The translations under genes were made by a program, and so were the position numbers. 64,000 bases of DNA from Synechococcus sp. CC9311 (lineage in GTDB: Bacteria > Cyanobacteriota > Cyanobacteriia > PCC-6307 > Cyanobiaceae): contig NC_008319.1 of assembly GCF_000014585.1 (NCBI RefSeq), positions 682,001-746,000 of the forward strand. Direction: 5' to 3'. Each line of letters starts with the position of its first letter. Positions within the stretch are counted from its first letter, which is position 1. The notes beneath the pieces were generated by a model. It was given only the letters and a program-made list of their open reading frames with translations, was not told the DNA's origin and did not search any database. Of this stretch, positions 1 to 9,801 are shown piece by piece.

Positions 1-45
1 TCCACCGGAGATCAGAAATAGGACCAGGATGAGAACTTCAACCAT
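1..45 (-). CDS. N-terminal fragment of a membrane protein, cut by the window edge
   Basis: Fifteen codons from an ATG at 45 read leftwards to the window edge. The visible peptide is MVEVLILVLFLISGG, a strongly hydrophobic N-terminus. Divergent from hemW. In picocyanobacteria an integral membrane PIN-domain protein commonly begins this way near hemW, but that is recollection and the fragment is too short to prove it. Confidence 0.4.
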   Translation of the reverse strand, partial: MVEVLILVLFLISGG

Positions 46-116
46 GGCAATCAGTCGTGGCCGTTCACTCCGTATGCAGGCAGCATGCACCATCTTCCGT
101 CGCTCTGCCTGCGCAG

Positions 117-1355
117 ATGACCGCATCTGCACCTCGCAGCGCCTATTTACATATTCCTTTTTGCCATCGGCGTTGTTTTTACTGCGACTTCGCTGTGGTT
201 CCTCTCGGTGATCGGGCTAATCCATTTGGAGGGTCTGGTAGTGGCTCAATCGAGGCCTACCTGGATCTGCTCAGCGCAGAGATCAACCTGTCTCCCCAAG
301 GCCCTGCACTGGCCACCGTGTATGTCGGGGGTGGGACGCCATCGTTGTTGAGGCCCGATCAAATTGCAGCACTGCTGCAGCAGCTCAAAGGTCGATACGG
401 CTTCCAGGACGGTGCCGAAATCACTCTCGAAATGGACCCTGCCACGTTTGAGAGACGTGATCTTCTCGCCCTGATCGCTGCAGGCGTCACCCGCGTGAGT
501 TTGGGAGGTCAAAGTTTTGACGATGTCAGGCTCGCGGCCCTGGGGCGTCGACATCGCAGGCAGGATTTGCTGGAGGCCTGCCATTGGCTCCAAGAGTCTT
601 TGCAGGTTGGTGAACTCCAGAGCTGGAGTTTGGATCTGATTCGAAACCTTCCAGACCAAGGAAATCTGGAATGGGAGGCTCAGCTGGAGCAGGCCGTCGC
701 TGTTCAAGCTCCCCATGTGTCGATTTACGACCTAAGCGTGGAGCCAGGCACTGTGTTTGCTTGGCGTGAGAAGCGAGGCGAGCTGGCTCTCCCTGAGGAA
801 GATGCGGCCGCCGACCGCATCGCCTTCACCACCCACAGGCTCCGACGGGCCGGTTACAGCCGCTATGAAATCTCAAATTTCGCCAGGCCAGGCCATGCCT
901 CCAGGCATAACCGCGTGTACTGGAGTGGTGTGGGCTGGTGGGCCTTTGGCCTGGGTGCGACCAGTGCTCCCTGGGGGGAGCGGATGGCTCGGCCTCGTAC
1001 CCGTGAGGCCTATGCCTCCTGGTTGAAGGAACAGAGTCAGAAACTAGATTCCAGCTTGCTTCAAGGGTCAGCGGGAAGCTTGGCTTTGGATGATCGGTTG
1101 ATCGTGGGGCTGCGCTGCCATGAAGGCGTAGATCTATGGGATCTTGCGAGACGCTGCGGATGGAGCGAACAGCGCTGCAGCCGTGATCTATCCGCCCTGG
1201 AGGCGCGCTGGCAACCCTTTTTGGAAAGGGGTCTCCTAGAACGCTTTGGCTGTCGCTGGCGCCTCAGTGATCCCGAGGGGATGGCCGTTAGCAATCAGGT
1301 GCTGGTGGAGGTGGTGGAGTGGTGGGAGTTGCTCTCTGATCCCGTTGCTCCTTAA
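117..1355 (+). CDS. hemW: HemW-like radical SAM protein (coproporphyrinogen oxidase family)
   Basis: About 412 residues. The N-terminus has the radical SAM cluster motif CHRRCFYC (C-x3-C-x2-C), followed by [10 protein letters not shown] and MDPATF blocks typical of the HemN/HemW family. True HemN makes protoporphyrinogen anaerobically, whereas HemW members bind heme and are thought to insert it into proteins; cyanobacterial single copies of this length are usually HemW-like. The ATG at 117 was preferred over the upstream in-frame ATG at 57 because the family homology begins immediately after it (YLHIPFC). The 3' end overlaps convergent panB by 68 bp, which is long for a convergent pair. Confidence 0.9.
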   Translation: MTASAPRSAYLHIPFCHRRCFYCDFAVVPLGDRANPFGGSGSGSIEAYLDLLSAEINLSPQGPALATVYVGGGTPSLLRPDQIAALLQQLKGRYGFQDGAEITLEMDPATFERRDLLALIAAGVTRVSLGGQSFDDVRLAALGRRHRRQDLLEACHWLQESLQVGELQSWSLDLIRNLPDQGNLEWEAQLEQAVAVQAPHVSIYDLSVEPGTVFAWREKRGELALPEEDAAADRIAFTTHRLRRAGYSRYEISNFARPGHASRHNRVYWSGVGWWAFGLGATSAPWGERMARPRTREAYASWLKEQSQKLDSSLLQGSAGSLALDDRLIVGLRCHEGVDLWDLARRCGWSEQRCSRDLSALEARWQPFLERGLLERFGCRWRLSDPEGMAVSNQVLVEVVEWWELLSDPVAP

Positions 1356-2124
1356 GCCAGCTTTTGAGAGCGTTAATGCTGAGTTCACGGCCTTGCATCC
1401 GGGCCGGAGTGAAGGGCGGTTGGCTTGGCGTTAAGCCCAGCAGGTCGGCGGTGACGCTGACCTGTCCATCGCAATCGGGTCCGGCGCCGATGCCGATCAC
1501 CGGGATGGACAACGTGCGTCTCAACCGACCGGCGAGTTCGCTGGGGACATGCTCCACAACAAGGGAGAAACAACCGGCGTCCTGTAGAGCTTGTGCTTGG
1601 CGATGCAGTTTGTCCTGGCTACGCGGATCGATGCCTTGACGCCGGTAGCCGAGTCGGTGCACGGCCTGAGGGGTGAGTCCGAGATGGCCCATCACTGGAA
1701 TACCCATGCGGACGAGGCGATCCACAACAGCAACGATCTCTGGCTCTCCACCTTCAAGCTTGATGGCAGCAGCATCCGACTCTTTGAGAATGGTGCCTGC
1801 AGCGGCGACGGCGCGATCGAGGCCGCACTGATAACTCAGGAACGGTAGATCGCAGACCACTAGTGGTTGCTGCGCGAGAGGTTTGCTCATTCCACGGCAT
1901 ACAGCCTGGGTGTGATGGAGCATGTGTTCAAGCGTGACCGGAAGGGTGGTCGCATGGCCAAGAACCACCATCGCGAGTGAATCACCCACTAAGACGACGT
2001 CGGCACCGGCTTCTTCCACCAGGGCAGCACTGAGGGCATCCCAGGCTGTGAGCATCGTGATGGCTCTGCCGGATTGCTTGAAGCGAATCAATTCAGCTGG
2101 GCGCATCCGCCCTTCCGCCATCAA
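1288..2124 (-). CDS. panB: 3-methyl-2-oxobutanoate hydroxymethyltransferase
   Basis: 278 residues. Transfers a hydroxymethyl group from methylene-tetrahydrofolate to ketoisovalerate, the first committed step of pantothenate and CoA synthesis. Family blocks are clear: [37 protein letters not shown] and [13 protein letters not shown]. The fold is a cytosolic TIM barrel. The last ~20 residues are a proline-rich tail (TTPPPPPAP) which is the part overlapping the end of hemW on the other strand, so the tail is probably a recent extension. The start could also be the ATG six codons in. Confidence 0.95.
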   Translation of the reverse strand: MMAEGRMRPAELIRFKQSGRAITMLTAWDALSAALVEEAGADVVLVGDSLAMVVLGHATTLPVTLEHMLHHTQAVCRGMSKPLAQQPLVVCDLPFLSYQCGLDRAVAAAGTILKESDAAAIKLEGGEPEIVAVVDRLVRMGIPVMGHLGLTPQAVHRLGYRRQGIDPRSQDKLHRQAQALQDAGCFSLVVEHVPSELAGRLRRTLSIPVIGIGAGPDCDGQVSVTADLLGLTPSQPPFTPARMQGRELSINALKSWLKEQRDQRATPTTPPPPPAPDC

Positions 2125-2159
2125 AGTGGTTCATTGCTAGCATTAATTCGATTCGGATC

Positions 2160-2243
2160 CATGCGGTCCAGACGCCCAAACCTGGTCAGAACCGGAAGGG
2201 AGCAGCCACACGGGATGCTCTGGGCAGGCGTGGACTCCGGGTC
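2160..2243 (+). ncRNA. ffs: Signal recognition particle 4.5S RNA (small bacterial type)
   Basis: The conserved Ffh-binding core is present: GGTCAG-A-CCGGAAGGGAGCAGCC beginning near 2184, containing the GGAA tetraloop and the asymmetric AGCA/GTCAG internal loop. Flanking arms (GACGCCC near 2171 and GGGCAGGCGT near 2222) pair to make the hairpin. It lies between the divergent... start of panB and the convergent end of ftsZ, only about 8 bp from the ftsZ stop. Ends are approximate. Confidence 0.85.
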
Positions 2244-2251
2244 ACCAACTT

Positions 2252-3382
2252 TTAATTGTCGTTTTGGCGTTGTTGACGCTGCCTGAGGAAATCAGGAATT
2301 CGAGCACCACTTTCTGGAGCGATGTTGGTGTTGGAACTGGGTTCGAACGCTGAAACGGCGGGCCTAGTGGTGATTCGCTCTGAGCGATAGGGATTTCCGT
2401 CTGTAAATCCAGTGGCAATCACGGTTACGTGAATTTCTCCCTCAAGTCGCTCATCCACCACAGCGCCAACAATGATGTTGGCTTCAGGATCCACTACGTC
2501 GTAAATCACCTCTGATGCGGTGGTCATGTCCTCCAGGGTCATGTCCCGGCCGCCACTGATGTTGATCACGCATCCGCTGGCACCATCGATACGAGCTGCT
2601 TCGAGCAAGGGGCTGTTGATGGCGGTTTGGGCGGCTTCAACCGCTCGTGATCGGCCTGAACCCACACCGATACCCAGCAGTGCAGTACCGGCTTCGGTCA
2701 TGACGGAGCGCACGTCAGCGAAGTCAACGTTGACGAGGCCTGGGAGCGTAATGATGTCGCTGATTCCCTTCACTCCCATGCGCAGAACGTCGTCGGCACT
2801 GCGGAAGGCTTCCTGCAAAGGTGCTCCAGCGATGGCATCCCGTAGTCGATCGTTGGGAATGACGATCAAGGTGTCAACGTGCTCTGCCAGACGTTCAATG
2901 CCTTCATCGGCCTGCCGCATCCTGCGGCGACCTTCAAAACTGAATGGTTTGGTGACGATGCCAACTGTGAGGGCCCCACTTTCTTTGGCAACCTCTGCAA
3001 CGACAGGAGCTGCACCGGTACCGGTGCCACCACCCATACCCGCTGCGATGAAGACCAGATCTGCGCCTTGCAGGGCCTGTTGGAGATCAGCTCGCGACTC
3101 TTCTGCAGCTTTTTGGCCAATGCTGGGGTTGCCGCCAGCTCCAAGCCCGCGTGTAAGTGTTTGGCCTAACTGAACCCGATTGTCAGCAGCTGATTGAATC
3201 AGCGCCTGTGCATCGGTGTTTAAAACGCGGTAAGCAACCCCTTCGAGGTCACTCAAAATCATACGATTAACTGCGTTGCTGCCACCCCCACCAACACCAA
3301 TCACTTCGATGCGGGCCGATTGGCTAGGCGAGATGCCCTCTGGATTCATGGATGAGGACATTTCACTGCTCACAATCTCCAT
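2252..3382 (-). CDS. ftsZ: Cell division GTPase FtsZ
   Basis: Tubulin-like GTPase that polymerises into the division ring at midcell. The glycine-rich GTP loop [10 protein letters not shown] and the N-terminal [14 protein letters not shown] are intact, and the C-terminus ends in the tail PDFLRQRQ that normally binds tethers such as FtsA, SepF or ZipN. The reading frame is open upstream to a TTG at 3445; no strong ribosome site decides among 3445, 3415 and 3382, so the start is uncertain. Next in the same direction upstream is ftsQ, 111 bp or more away. Ftn2/ZipN, the cyanobacterial FtsZ tether, is encoded at 33.5 kb. Confidence 0.96.
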   Translation of the reverse strand: MEIVSSEMSSSMNPEGISPSQSARIEVIGVGGGGSNAVNRMILSDLEGVAYRVLNTDAQALIQSAADNRVQLGQTLTRGLGAGGNPSIGQKAAEESRADLQQALQGADLVFIAAGMGGGTGTGAAPVVAEVAKESGALTVGIVTKPFSFEGRRRMRQADEGIERLAEHVDTLIVIPNDRLRDAIAGAPLQEAFRSADDVLRMGVKGISDIITLPGLVNVDFADVRSVMTEAGTALLGIGVGSGRSRAVEAAQTAINSPLLEAARIDGASGCVINISGGRDMTLEDMTTASEVIYDVVDPEANIIVGAVVDERLEGEIHVTVIATGFTDGNPYRSERITTRPAVSAFEPSSNTNIAPESGARIPDFLRQRQQRQNDN

Positions 3383-3493
3383 TATGTGGGCTTTAACAGC
3401 TGTAATCGGTTGCATTATGGAGCTGTGAGCGGCTTTTGCCGACAAAAGTGATACAGGAACTTGATTGTCACGATCATTTTTGCCGCGGGAGCA

Positions 3494-4363
3494 TCAAGAA
3501 TCGCTGGGTTTTCCAGGGGGTGCTGGATTGGGCTTAGGCCGTAATTTCAGTTCAGGTTGGCTTGGATCACTGAGATCTAGGCCTTCGCTAGATGTGCCGC
3601 GAAGGTTGGGAGGGAGGCTTTGATTGAGTTGCGCAATGGTTATGAATTGCTGATCTAAAAGGGCGTCATTGGCACCGAGATAGACAAGGCCAAGCGTTTC
3701 AATGCGCAAACTGACGCCACCAGCGGGTTCCACCTGAATTGTTTTTAATGGCCGACCCAGCAGGTCTCGTTGTTGAAGAATGCGGGCAATAACGAAGCGG
3801 CGATTGGAAATCCAGCCTTCTACTTTGACCGAGCTCGCTGGCTTCTCGCCCTGCTTGGCCATGTCCATCGGCATCCAATGAGCCTCGCTGTCCACCATGC
3901 CCCGCTCGATTCCCTTGGGGCCCATCCGCGTGGCAGCCGCGACAGGGCGTCGTTCAACGAGTTGGATGTCGAGGCCTGGAGGGAGAAGGTGCCGCTGAAC
4001 GGAAACCTCCTGCACAGGAAGCTCCTGCATCAATTTGGTCTCGATTGCACCAGGCTCAAGGCTCAACAGGGATTGGGGAAAGGAAAGGCCTGCAGCCTTC
4101 ACCACCACGGTTTCGTCCATCCGCTCGCTTCCGCTGATCTGAATTTGTGATGGTGATCGCAGGCTCCAACCCAGGGTCAGCAACAACCAGCTCAATCCAG
4201 TGGCCGTGAGGAGAAAAAAAACAAGCCTCCACAATTGGATCAAGCGCTCTTGCCTGCGCTCTTGCCGTAGCCTTCGACGCCGCTCAACACCGGGAGGCAG
4301 CGGGCCTTGGCTTTTGCGTTTGCCGAGCTTACGGCCTTTCTTGCTGGAAGCTTCCGGGCTCAC
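3494..4363 (-). CDS. ftsQ: FtsQ/DivIB-type cell division protein
   Basis: About 289 residues: a basic cytoplasmic N-terminus rich in Arg/Lys, one membrane span (WRLVFFLLTATGLSWLLLTL), then a POTRA domain (SEISGS-like start IQISGSERMDETVVVKAAGL) and a periplasmic beta domain. FtsQ links early and late divisome proteins. The GTG at 4363 was chosen because its bases overlap the stop of the upstream gene as GTGA, a normal translational coupling; an ATG at 4402 would overlap that gene by 43 bp. The proline-rich C-terminus is variable in the family. Confidence 0.85.
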   Translation of the reverse strand: MSPEASSKKGRKLGKRKSQGPLPPGVERRRRLRQERRQERLIQLWRLVFFLLTATGLSWLLLTLGWSLRSPSQIQISGSERMDETVVVKAAGLSFPQSLLSLEPGAIETKLMQELPVQEVSVQRHLLPPGLDIQLVERRPVAAATRMGPKGIERGMVDSEAHWMPMDMAKQGEKPASSVKVEGWISNRRFVIARILQQRDLLGRPLKTIQVEPAGGVSLRIETLGLVYLGANDALLDQQFITIAQLNQSLPPNLRGTSSEGLDLSDPSQPELKLRPKPNPAPPGKPSDS

Positions 4364-4770
4364 AAGTCGCAGCGTGCACGAGACATGAGCTGGTCCATCC
4401 AACGGCGGGCGCGATCAGCATCGGCAAAGGGCACATCGAGCTGACGGCCATTCCCAATCAACCTGAGACGGCATCGACCTTGAGATTCACTGGCCAGTGG
4501 AGCCTCCCCTGATGCCAAGGCCATAAGTTCGACCAATTCAAGGTCCTTGATCACAAAGTGCCCCTCCTCTTGAAATGACCCAGCACTGAAGCTGCTCCAG
4601 CGCAGTTTCCCTTCCTTAAGAAGTGCTGCGCCGCAGCCATCGAGTTTTGCTAACTCAGACTCTTCGCTCCAGGCTCGGAACAGATTTTGACGACGGCGTT
4701 CGAGCCACCCCAGTGCTACGAGCAGCACAAAGGCGACGAGGAGTGGAAGCCAGAGCAGACCTTCAATCAT
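4360..4770 (-). CDS. Conserved small membrane-anchored protein, unknown function
   Basis: 136 residues: an N-terminal membrane span (LLWLPLLVAFVLLVALGWL) followed by a soluble ~100-residue domain with no motif I recognise. It sits between ddl and ftsQ, 19 bp downstream of ddl and overlapping the ftsQ start by 4 bp, so it is probably co-transcribed with wall and division genes. A role at the envelope is inference from that position only. Confidence 0.75.
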   Translation of the reverse strand: MIEGLLWLPLLVAFVLLVALGWLERRRQNLFRAWSEESELAKLDGCGAALLKEGKLRWSSFSAGSFQEEGHFVIKDLELVELMALASGEAPLASESQGRCRLRLIGNGRQLDVPFADADRARRWMDQLMSRARCDL

Positions 4771-4789
4771 CGCTTGTCTCGATGTTGAT

Positions 4790-5851
4790 TCATTCTCGCG
4801 CTGTGTGGACCAGCTGGGCCACTAGGTCGGGTAAAGCGACACCACTGGCCTCCCAAAGCATGGGATACATACTTTGGGAGGTGAATCCAGGCAGGGTATT
4901 GATCTCGTTCAGCCAGATGTCACCGCTTTTCTCATCGTAAAAAACATCAACCCGTGCCAAGCCATAGGCGTGAACAGCTGTGCAGGCTTGCAGGGCAATC
5001 GCCTGAATCTGAGCGCTCACCTGGTCGGGAAGTGGTGCTGGAATCAGCGTTTGGCTGCAGCCGTCGGTGTATTTGGTCTCGTAGTCGTACCAATCGGCCT
5101 CAAAACTGATTTCGCCCACAACGGAAGCCTTCAGCTGTTGCCGTCCAAGTACGGCGCATTCCAACTCGCGTGCGCTAACACCATGCTCCACAACGAGGCG
5201 GGTGTCATGGCGCGCTGCTTCTTTCAGGCCAGCAAGCAGTTGGTCTCGGTGACGCGCTTTGCTGATCCCAACCGATGAGCCCATATTGGCGGGTTTGACA
5301 AAACATGGATAGCCCAATTCCGCTTCGATCCTGGCGACCAGCTTGTTTTGGCGTTCAGGGTGATTGAGGTCTGCAACGTTCAGCCCCACGTAGGGAACCT
5401 GAGGTAAACCTGCGGCGGCAAAAGCAGCTTTCATGGCCAGCTTGTCCATCCCTACTGCTGAACCGAGCACGCCGGAGCCCACATAAGGCTGCCCCATCAG
5501 CGTGAACAACCCTTGCACTGTTCCGTCCTCTCCGTTAGGGCCATGAAGCACGGGGAACCAAACATCCACCCGGTCGTTGTCGATCGGCAGGGAACGAAAG
5601 CCTGCGGGCGGTAGGGGATGGGGAAGGCTGTCCTCTGCAAGCGGCTGCTTTTGCTCGAGCACGCTGTTGGCAATGTGCTCAGGCCACCAACGCCCCTCCT
5701 GATCGATGTAGAGCGGAACAACCTCGAAGTGGTCTCGATTTTGCCCTTCTTGAAGGGCATTGATCACCGTGATGGCCGAGCGAATCGATACGGCATGCTC
5801 TCCGGATGCTCCTCCGAACACCACGCCAATGCGAACGGGAGAAGAGGGCAT
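4790..5851 (-). CDS. ddl: D-alanine--D-alanine ligase
   Basis: About 353 residues, ATP-grasp fold. Makes the D-Ala-D-Ala dipeptide for peptidoglycan in the cytosol. Seen: N-terminal [29 protein letters not shown], the ATP-binding [14 protein letters not shown], and C-terminal metal-binding [17 protein letters not shown]. The ATG at 5851 is preferred to one five codons upstream because the conserved start follows directly ([12 protein letters not shown]). Heads a run with the small membrane gene, ftsQ and ftsZ. Confidence 0.96.
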   Translation of the reverse strand: MPSSPVRIGVVFGGASGEHAVSIRSAITVINALQEGQNRDHFEVVPLYIDQEGRWWPEHIANSVLEQKQPLAEDSLPHPLPPAGFRSLPIDNDRVDVWFPVLHGPNGEDGTVQGLFTLMGQPYVGSGVLGSAVGMDKLAMKAAFAAAGLPQVPYVGLNVADLNHPERQNKLVARIEAELGYPCFVKPANMGSSVGISKARHRDQLLAGLKEAARHDTRLVVEHGVSARELECAVLGRQQLKASVVGEISFEADWYDYETKYTDGCSQTLIPAPLPDQVSAQIQAIALQACTAVHAYGLARVDVFYDEKSGDIWLNEINTLPGFTSQSMYPMLWEASGVALPDLVAQLVHTARE

Positions 5852-5889
5852 GGTGCAGCCGTTCATTCAATAAGCGAACCCGAAAGGTA

Positions 5890-7311
5890 TCAGTTGATCA
5901 CCGGTGTGCCAGTAAGGGAGAAGGAGCGAACTTGATCGATTCGAACATCGACTAGATCTCCCGCACGATGCGTGATGCCTTGAGGGGATTCAGCAGAGAA
6001 GAAGGTCAGCCTGTTGGTGCGCGTCCGCCCCATGAGCTGGCTTGGATCTTTGGGATTCATTCCCTCTGCAAGCACTTGCTCAATCCGACCGGCATAGCGA
6101 GCGTTCCGTTCTTTTGCCGTGGATTCAACTAGAGCATTGATCTCTTGAAGGCGTGCCACTTTGACCTCTTCAGAGAGCTGATTGTTCCAGTCCGCAGCAG
6201 GGGTGTTGGGCCTTGGCGAATAGGCAGCTGTGTTCACTTGGTCAAAGCCAATTTCTTCAATCAACGCCAGGGTGCGTCTGTATTGCGCATCGGTTTCTCC
6301 GGGGAAGGCCACGATCACATCAGCACTGATGGCTGCATCGGGCATTCGCTTGCGAATGCGATCAATGATGCGGCGGTAACGCTCAACGGTGTATCCGCGG
6401 GCCATCGCTTTTAAAAGCTCGTTATCACCGCTTTGGAAAGGGATATGGAAGTGTTCGCATACTTTTGGAAGGTCGGCGCAGGCATCAATCAGGCGCTCGG
6501 TGAAATATCTCGGGTGACTCGTGGCAAAACGCAGGCGTTCGATGCCCTCCACGTCATGCACTTGGTGAAGGAGATCCGTGAGGGTGTGCTGGCGTCGGCC
6601 CTCGGCGGTGATGCCTGGTAGATCACGGCCATAGGCATCGATGTTTTGGCCGAGCAGGGTGATCTCTTTAAAACCACGCGCTGCTAAGCCTTCCATTTCC
6701 AAAAGGATGGACTCCGGCAGCCGGGATTGTTCTTTGCCACGAACCGAGGGCACCACGCAATACGTGCAACGCTCGTTACAGCCGTAGATCACATTCACCC
6801 AAGCGCAGGTGCTGCTGTCACGCCTGGCGGTGGTGAGGTCTTCGAGGATGTGATGGTCTTCAGTCGCGACCACCTGTTGTCCAGCTTGGACTTGTGTGAG
6901 CAGGGTCTCGAGGCGATTGGCGTGCTGGGGTCCCATGACCAAATCCAGCTCTGGCACCCGGCGGAGTAGGGATTCTCCCTCTTGTTGCGCGACGCAGCCT
7001 GCCACCACCAAGGTGAGATTTGGATTGGTTCGCTTGCGGATGGCCTGGCGACCCAAATAGCTGTACACCTTTTGTTCGGCGTTGTCGCGAATGGTGCAGG
7101 TGTTGTAGAGAACGAGATCGGCATCCAGTTCGGCGTTGGCTTCCTGGTAGCCCATGGTTTCAAGGATTCCCGCCATCCGCTCGGAATCGGCCTTGTTCAT
7201 CTGGCAGCCAAACGTGGTGATCCAGTAGCTACCGCGCTGCCCCTCGTCCAGAGTGGAGGATGCAGGGTTGGTCTTGGCAAGACTGGGGCTGACGGGACTG
7301 GAGAGAGCCAA
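5890..7311 (-). CDS. miaB: tRNA-2-methylthio-N6-dimethylallyladenosine synthase
   Basis: 473 residues. Radical SAM methylthiotransferase that modifies i6A37 of tRNAs reading UNN codons. Three domains are visible: UPF0004 domain ([36 protein letters not shown], supplying three cysteines for the second cluster), the radical SAM core with [12 protein letters not shown], and a C-terminal TRAM domain ([11 protein letters not shown]...). Separated from ddl by 38 bp in the same direction. Confidence 0.96.
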
Positions 7312-7407
7312 AGCGGTGGCGATCCTGGAGACCGACGATGGTGAAATCTTCTTTTAGTGTGAGCCACCGCCAGCTTGTGCAAGCTTGGGGATTGGCGTAT
7401 TAGGGCG

Positions 7408-8481
7408 ATGGGCTGGTCTCTTCGGCGCTTTTCTCTCACCAAAGCGGTGCCGCTTGCCATCAGCCGCGGTACCACCGCCAAGGTGGAACATCTCGAGCTC
7501 ACCTTCAGCCGGGATGGTTGCATCGGCCGCGGCGAAACGGGAGGGTTTGATACGGGGCATCGTGCCTTCAGTACCGACCACTTGGCCTCGGAGCTCGAGG
7601 CGTTGATGCCAAAACTGGTCGATGTTGACCCTGCTGATCGCCAGCGACTCGCCCCTTTGCTGCAGCCGCTAACGCCTCCGGCCCGTTGTGCCGTGGACCT
7701 AGCCCTTTGGGATTGGTGGGGGCAACGGTTGGGACAGCCGGTCTGGCGCCTGTTTGGCCTCGATGGCAGTCGGTCTGTTGCCACCAGCGTGACCTTGGGG
7801 CTCGGTTCAGTCGATGCGGTTGTCAGCCGTCTTCATCGTTGGTGGCATCAGCTACCGGCAACGCGCATCAAACTCAAACTTGGCGGTGCTGATGGCTGCG
7901 ATCACGATCGGACCCTGTTGGGGGCGGTTGCTCAGGCTCTGCAGGAGCGCGCGCAACAGCAGCAGCAAACGATGGAGCTTCAAGTGGATGCCAACGGTGG
8001 CTGGAGTCTCGATGAGGCAAAGGCGATGCAGGAGGCACTGCATCAGGCAGGAGTGGTGTTGCTGGAGCAGCCCATGGCGGCAGTGCTCGATCCTGAGCGA
8101 GATACGGCTGCCTTTGCGGCGCTCAAGCCCTATTGCGCCATGCCCCTTGTGGCCGACGAGAGCTGTTGGGATCTGCAGGATTTGTTGCGTCTTGCCCCTC
8201 ACGTCGATGGGGTGAATCTCAAGTTGCTGAAAAGTGGAGGGCTCAGTGAGGCTTGGCTGATGGCTCAGGTAGCTCAGCGGTTGGAGCTGGATCTGATGAT
8301 TGGCTGCTATTCCGACAGCCTCTTGCTCAATGGGGCGGCCGCCCAGCTGCTTCCCTTGATCCGTTGGCCTGATCTCGACAGCCATCTCAATCTTGTGGAT
8401 GACCCCTATCAGGGGCTTGACTTGGAAGGAGATCAAATGCGAGCACCAGCTGCGGCTGGGCTGGGCATTACCCGCGCGTAA
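7408..8481 (+). CDS. Enolase-superfamily epimerase (dipeptide epimerase / DgcA-like)
   Basis: About 357 residues of the mandelate racemase / muconate-lactonizing family. The KxK catalytic motif (IKLKLGG), metal ligands in VDANGGW, LLEQP and VADES, and a second lysine in LKLLKSGG are all intact, matching L-Ala-D/L-Glu epimerases. The following gene is a DUF1611 protein; this pair corresponds to DgcA/DgcN, described for conversion of D-glutamate through N-acetyl-glutamate. Substrate could instead be a cell-wall dipeptide. ATG 7408 was chosen; an in-frame ATG at 7375 lacks homology before it. Confidence 0.85.
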   Translation: MGWSLRRFSLTKAVPLAISRGTTAKVEHLELTFSRDGCIGRGETGGFDTGHRAFSTDHLASELEALMPKLVDVDPADRQRLAPLLQPLTPPARCAVDLALWDWWGQRLGQPVWRLFGLDGSRSVATSVTLGLGSVDAVVSRLHRWWHQLPATRIKLKLGGADGCDHDRTLLGAVAQALQERAQQQQQTMELQVDANGGWSLDEAKAMQEALHQAGVVLLEQPMAAVLDPERDTAAFAALKPYCAMPLVADESCWDLQDLLRLAPHVDGVNLKLLKSGGLSEAWLMAQVAQRLELDLMIGCYSDSLLLNGAAAQLLPLIRWPDLDSHLNLVDDPYQGLDLEGDQMRAPAAAGLGITRA

Positions 8482-8630
8482 TCGCGATCACAAACAGCGC
8501 TCTTTTGTGTTGTCGCTGCAAAGTCTTGCTAAACGCGTGGAGAAGAGTTGGCTGAGTTGTTCTGGTTCGCTCAGGTGGTCATCGCAATGAAATTGGAGTG
8601 AACAACCACTGTCCTGAGGGGTTTGAACAG

Positions 8631-9677
8631 ATGCCTTTGCTGCTGCTGCAGCACGGTGGTCTCACGTCCCTCTCAGGTAAGACAGGACTTGCACTGTTGC
8701 GTCATCGACGGGGGCCGATTGCCGCTGTCATTGATCCTGATCATGCCCAGGGCTCCCTGGCTGAGATCACAGGGATTGATCGTTCTGTGCCAATCGTGCG
8801 CGATCTGGCTGCGGCTATGACTCATCGTCCTGCAGTCGCCGTGGTGGGCTTGGCTCCTTCCGGTGGAGTTCTGCCCGACCCGCTGAGAAGGGATGCTTTG
8901 GCCGCGCTGCAGGCCGGGTTACACCTGGCCAGTGGCTTGCATACGCAGTTGGGAGAAGATCCCGAATTCAAGGCTGCCTGTCATGCCGGGCAATGGATCT
9001 GGGATTTACGTCGGGAGCCCCCCACCGTGCAGGTGGGTCAGGCTCGTGCTGCTGCACTTTCCTGCAAGCGCGTTTTAGCGGTGGGGACCGATATGGCTGT
9101 AGGAAAGATGAGTGCCTGTTTGGCGCTGCAAGCGGCAGCAGAACGGCACAAGCTGGTATGTCGGTTTGTGGGAACCGGTCAGGCTGGAATTTTGATCAGC
9201 GGTCGGGGCGTTCCTTTGGATGCGGTGCGGGTGGACTACGCCGCTGGTGCGGTGGAAGTGGCTGTATTAAAAGCGGGTACAGGGTTGTCAGAGCAGGATT
9301 TGTTGGTGGTGGAAGGGCAAGGGTCGCTTTGTCACCCAGGCTCGAGTGCCACGCTTCCCTTGATGCGTGGCAGTCAACCAACGGCGTTGCTGATGGTGCA
9401 TCGGGCAGGTCAGTCCACGATCGGGCGACTGCCGCAGATACCGCTGCCCCCGTTGAAGGAGTGCATCAGTCTCTGTGAGTCGCTTGCAGCGATTGCGCGT
9501 CCGCGAGGCGCAGGGCCTCCTCCGAAAGTCCAAGCCCTTGCTCTTAACACAGGGGAGTTGTCGGCCGAGGAAGCGCAGAGATCCATCCGTTCTTGTGAAG
9601 ATGCCTTAGGCCTGCCGTGCGACGACCCCATCCGTAATCAGGCAGACGGCCTACTCAAGGTCTTCCTTAATCGTTGA
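8631..9677 (+). CDS. DUF1611 protein (DgcN-like, P-loop fold)
   Basis: About 348 residues. N-terminal Rossmann-like domain, then a C-terminal P-loop-type domain beginning at RVLAVGTDMAVGKMSACL with VEGQGSLCHP near the middle, both hallmarks of DUF1611. DgcN members acetylate D-glutamate; others are uncharacterised. ATG 8631 is preceded by GAGGGG at a 9-nt spacing; a GTG at 8598 is also in frame. The stop ends 1 bp before the convergent tRNA-His. Function in this organism is inferred from family and pairing with the epimerase upstream. Confidence 0.8.
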   Translation: MPLLLLQHGGLTSLSGKTGLALLRHRRGPIAAVIDPDHAQGSLAEITGIDRSVPIVRDLAAAMTHRPAVAVVGLAPSGGVLPDPLRRDALAALQAGLHLASGLHTQLGEDPEFKAACHAGQWIWDLRREPPTVQVGQARAAALSCKRVLAVGTDMAVGKMSACLALQAAAERHKLVCRFVGTGQAGILISGRGVPLDAVRVDYAAGAVEVAVLKAGTGLSEQDLLVVEGQGSLCHPGSSATLPLMRGSQPTALLMVHRAGQSTIGRLPQIPLPPLKECISLCESLAAIARPRGAGPPPKVQALALNTGELSAEEAQRSIRSCEDALGLPCDDPIRNQADGLLKVFLNR

Positions 9678-9678
9678 G

Positions 9679-9752
9679 GGCGGATGAGGGGATTCGAACC
9701 CCCGGATGGCGGCACCACAAGCCGCTGCCTTAACCACTTGGCGACACCCGCC
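9679..9752 (-). tRNA. trnH: tRNA-His (GUG)
   Basis: Full cloverleaf on the minus strand. The acceptor stem GCGGGTG/CATCCGC is closed by an extra 5' G paired with C73, the G-1 signature specific to tRNA-His. The anticodon loop CTTGTGG carries GTG. The T arm is GGGGGTTCGAATCCCCT. CCA is not encoded. Confidence 0.97.
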
Positions 9753-9801
9753 GTGTCAGGTAAGAATCTACCAATTCATCCAACTTCATCAGGAGACGCT
9801 C

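Noticed and set aside
246-716. 156-residue ORF on the minus strand inside hemW
   Set aside because: It lies wholly within a clearly homologous gene on the other strand; it is a frame shadow.
2520-3173. 217-residue plus-strand ORF inside ftsZ
   Set aside because: Low-complexity Ser/Arg/Pro translation antisense to ftsZ; shadow of the real gene.
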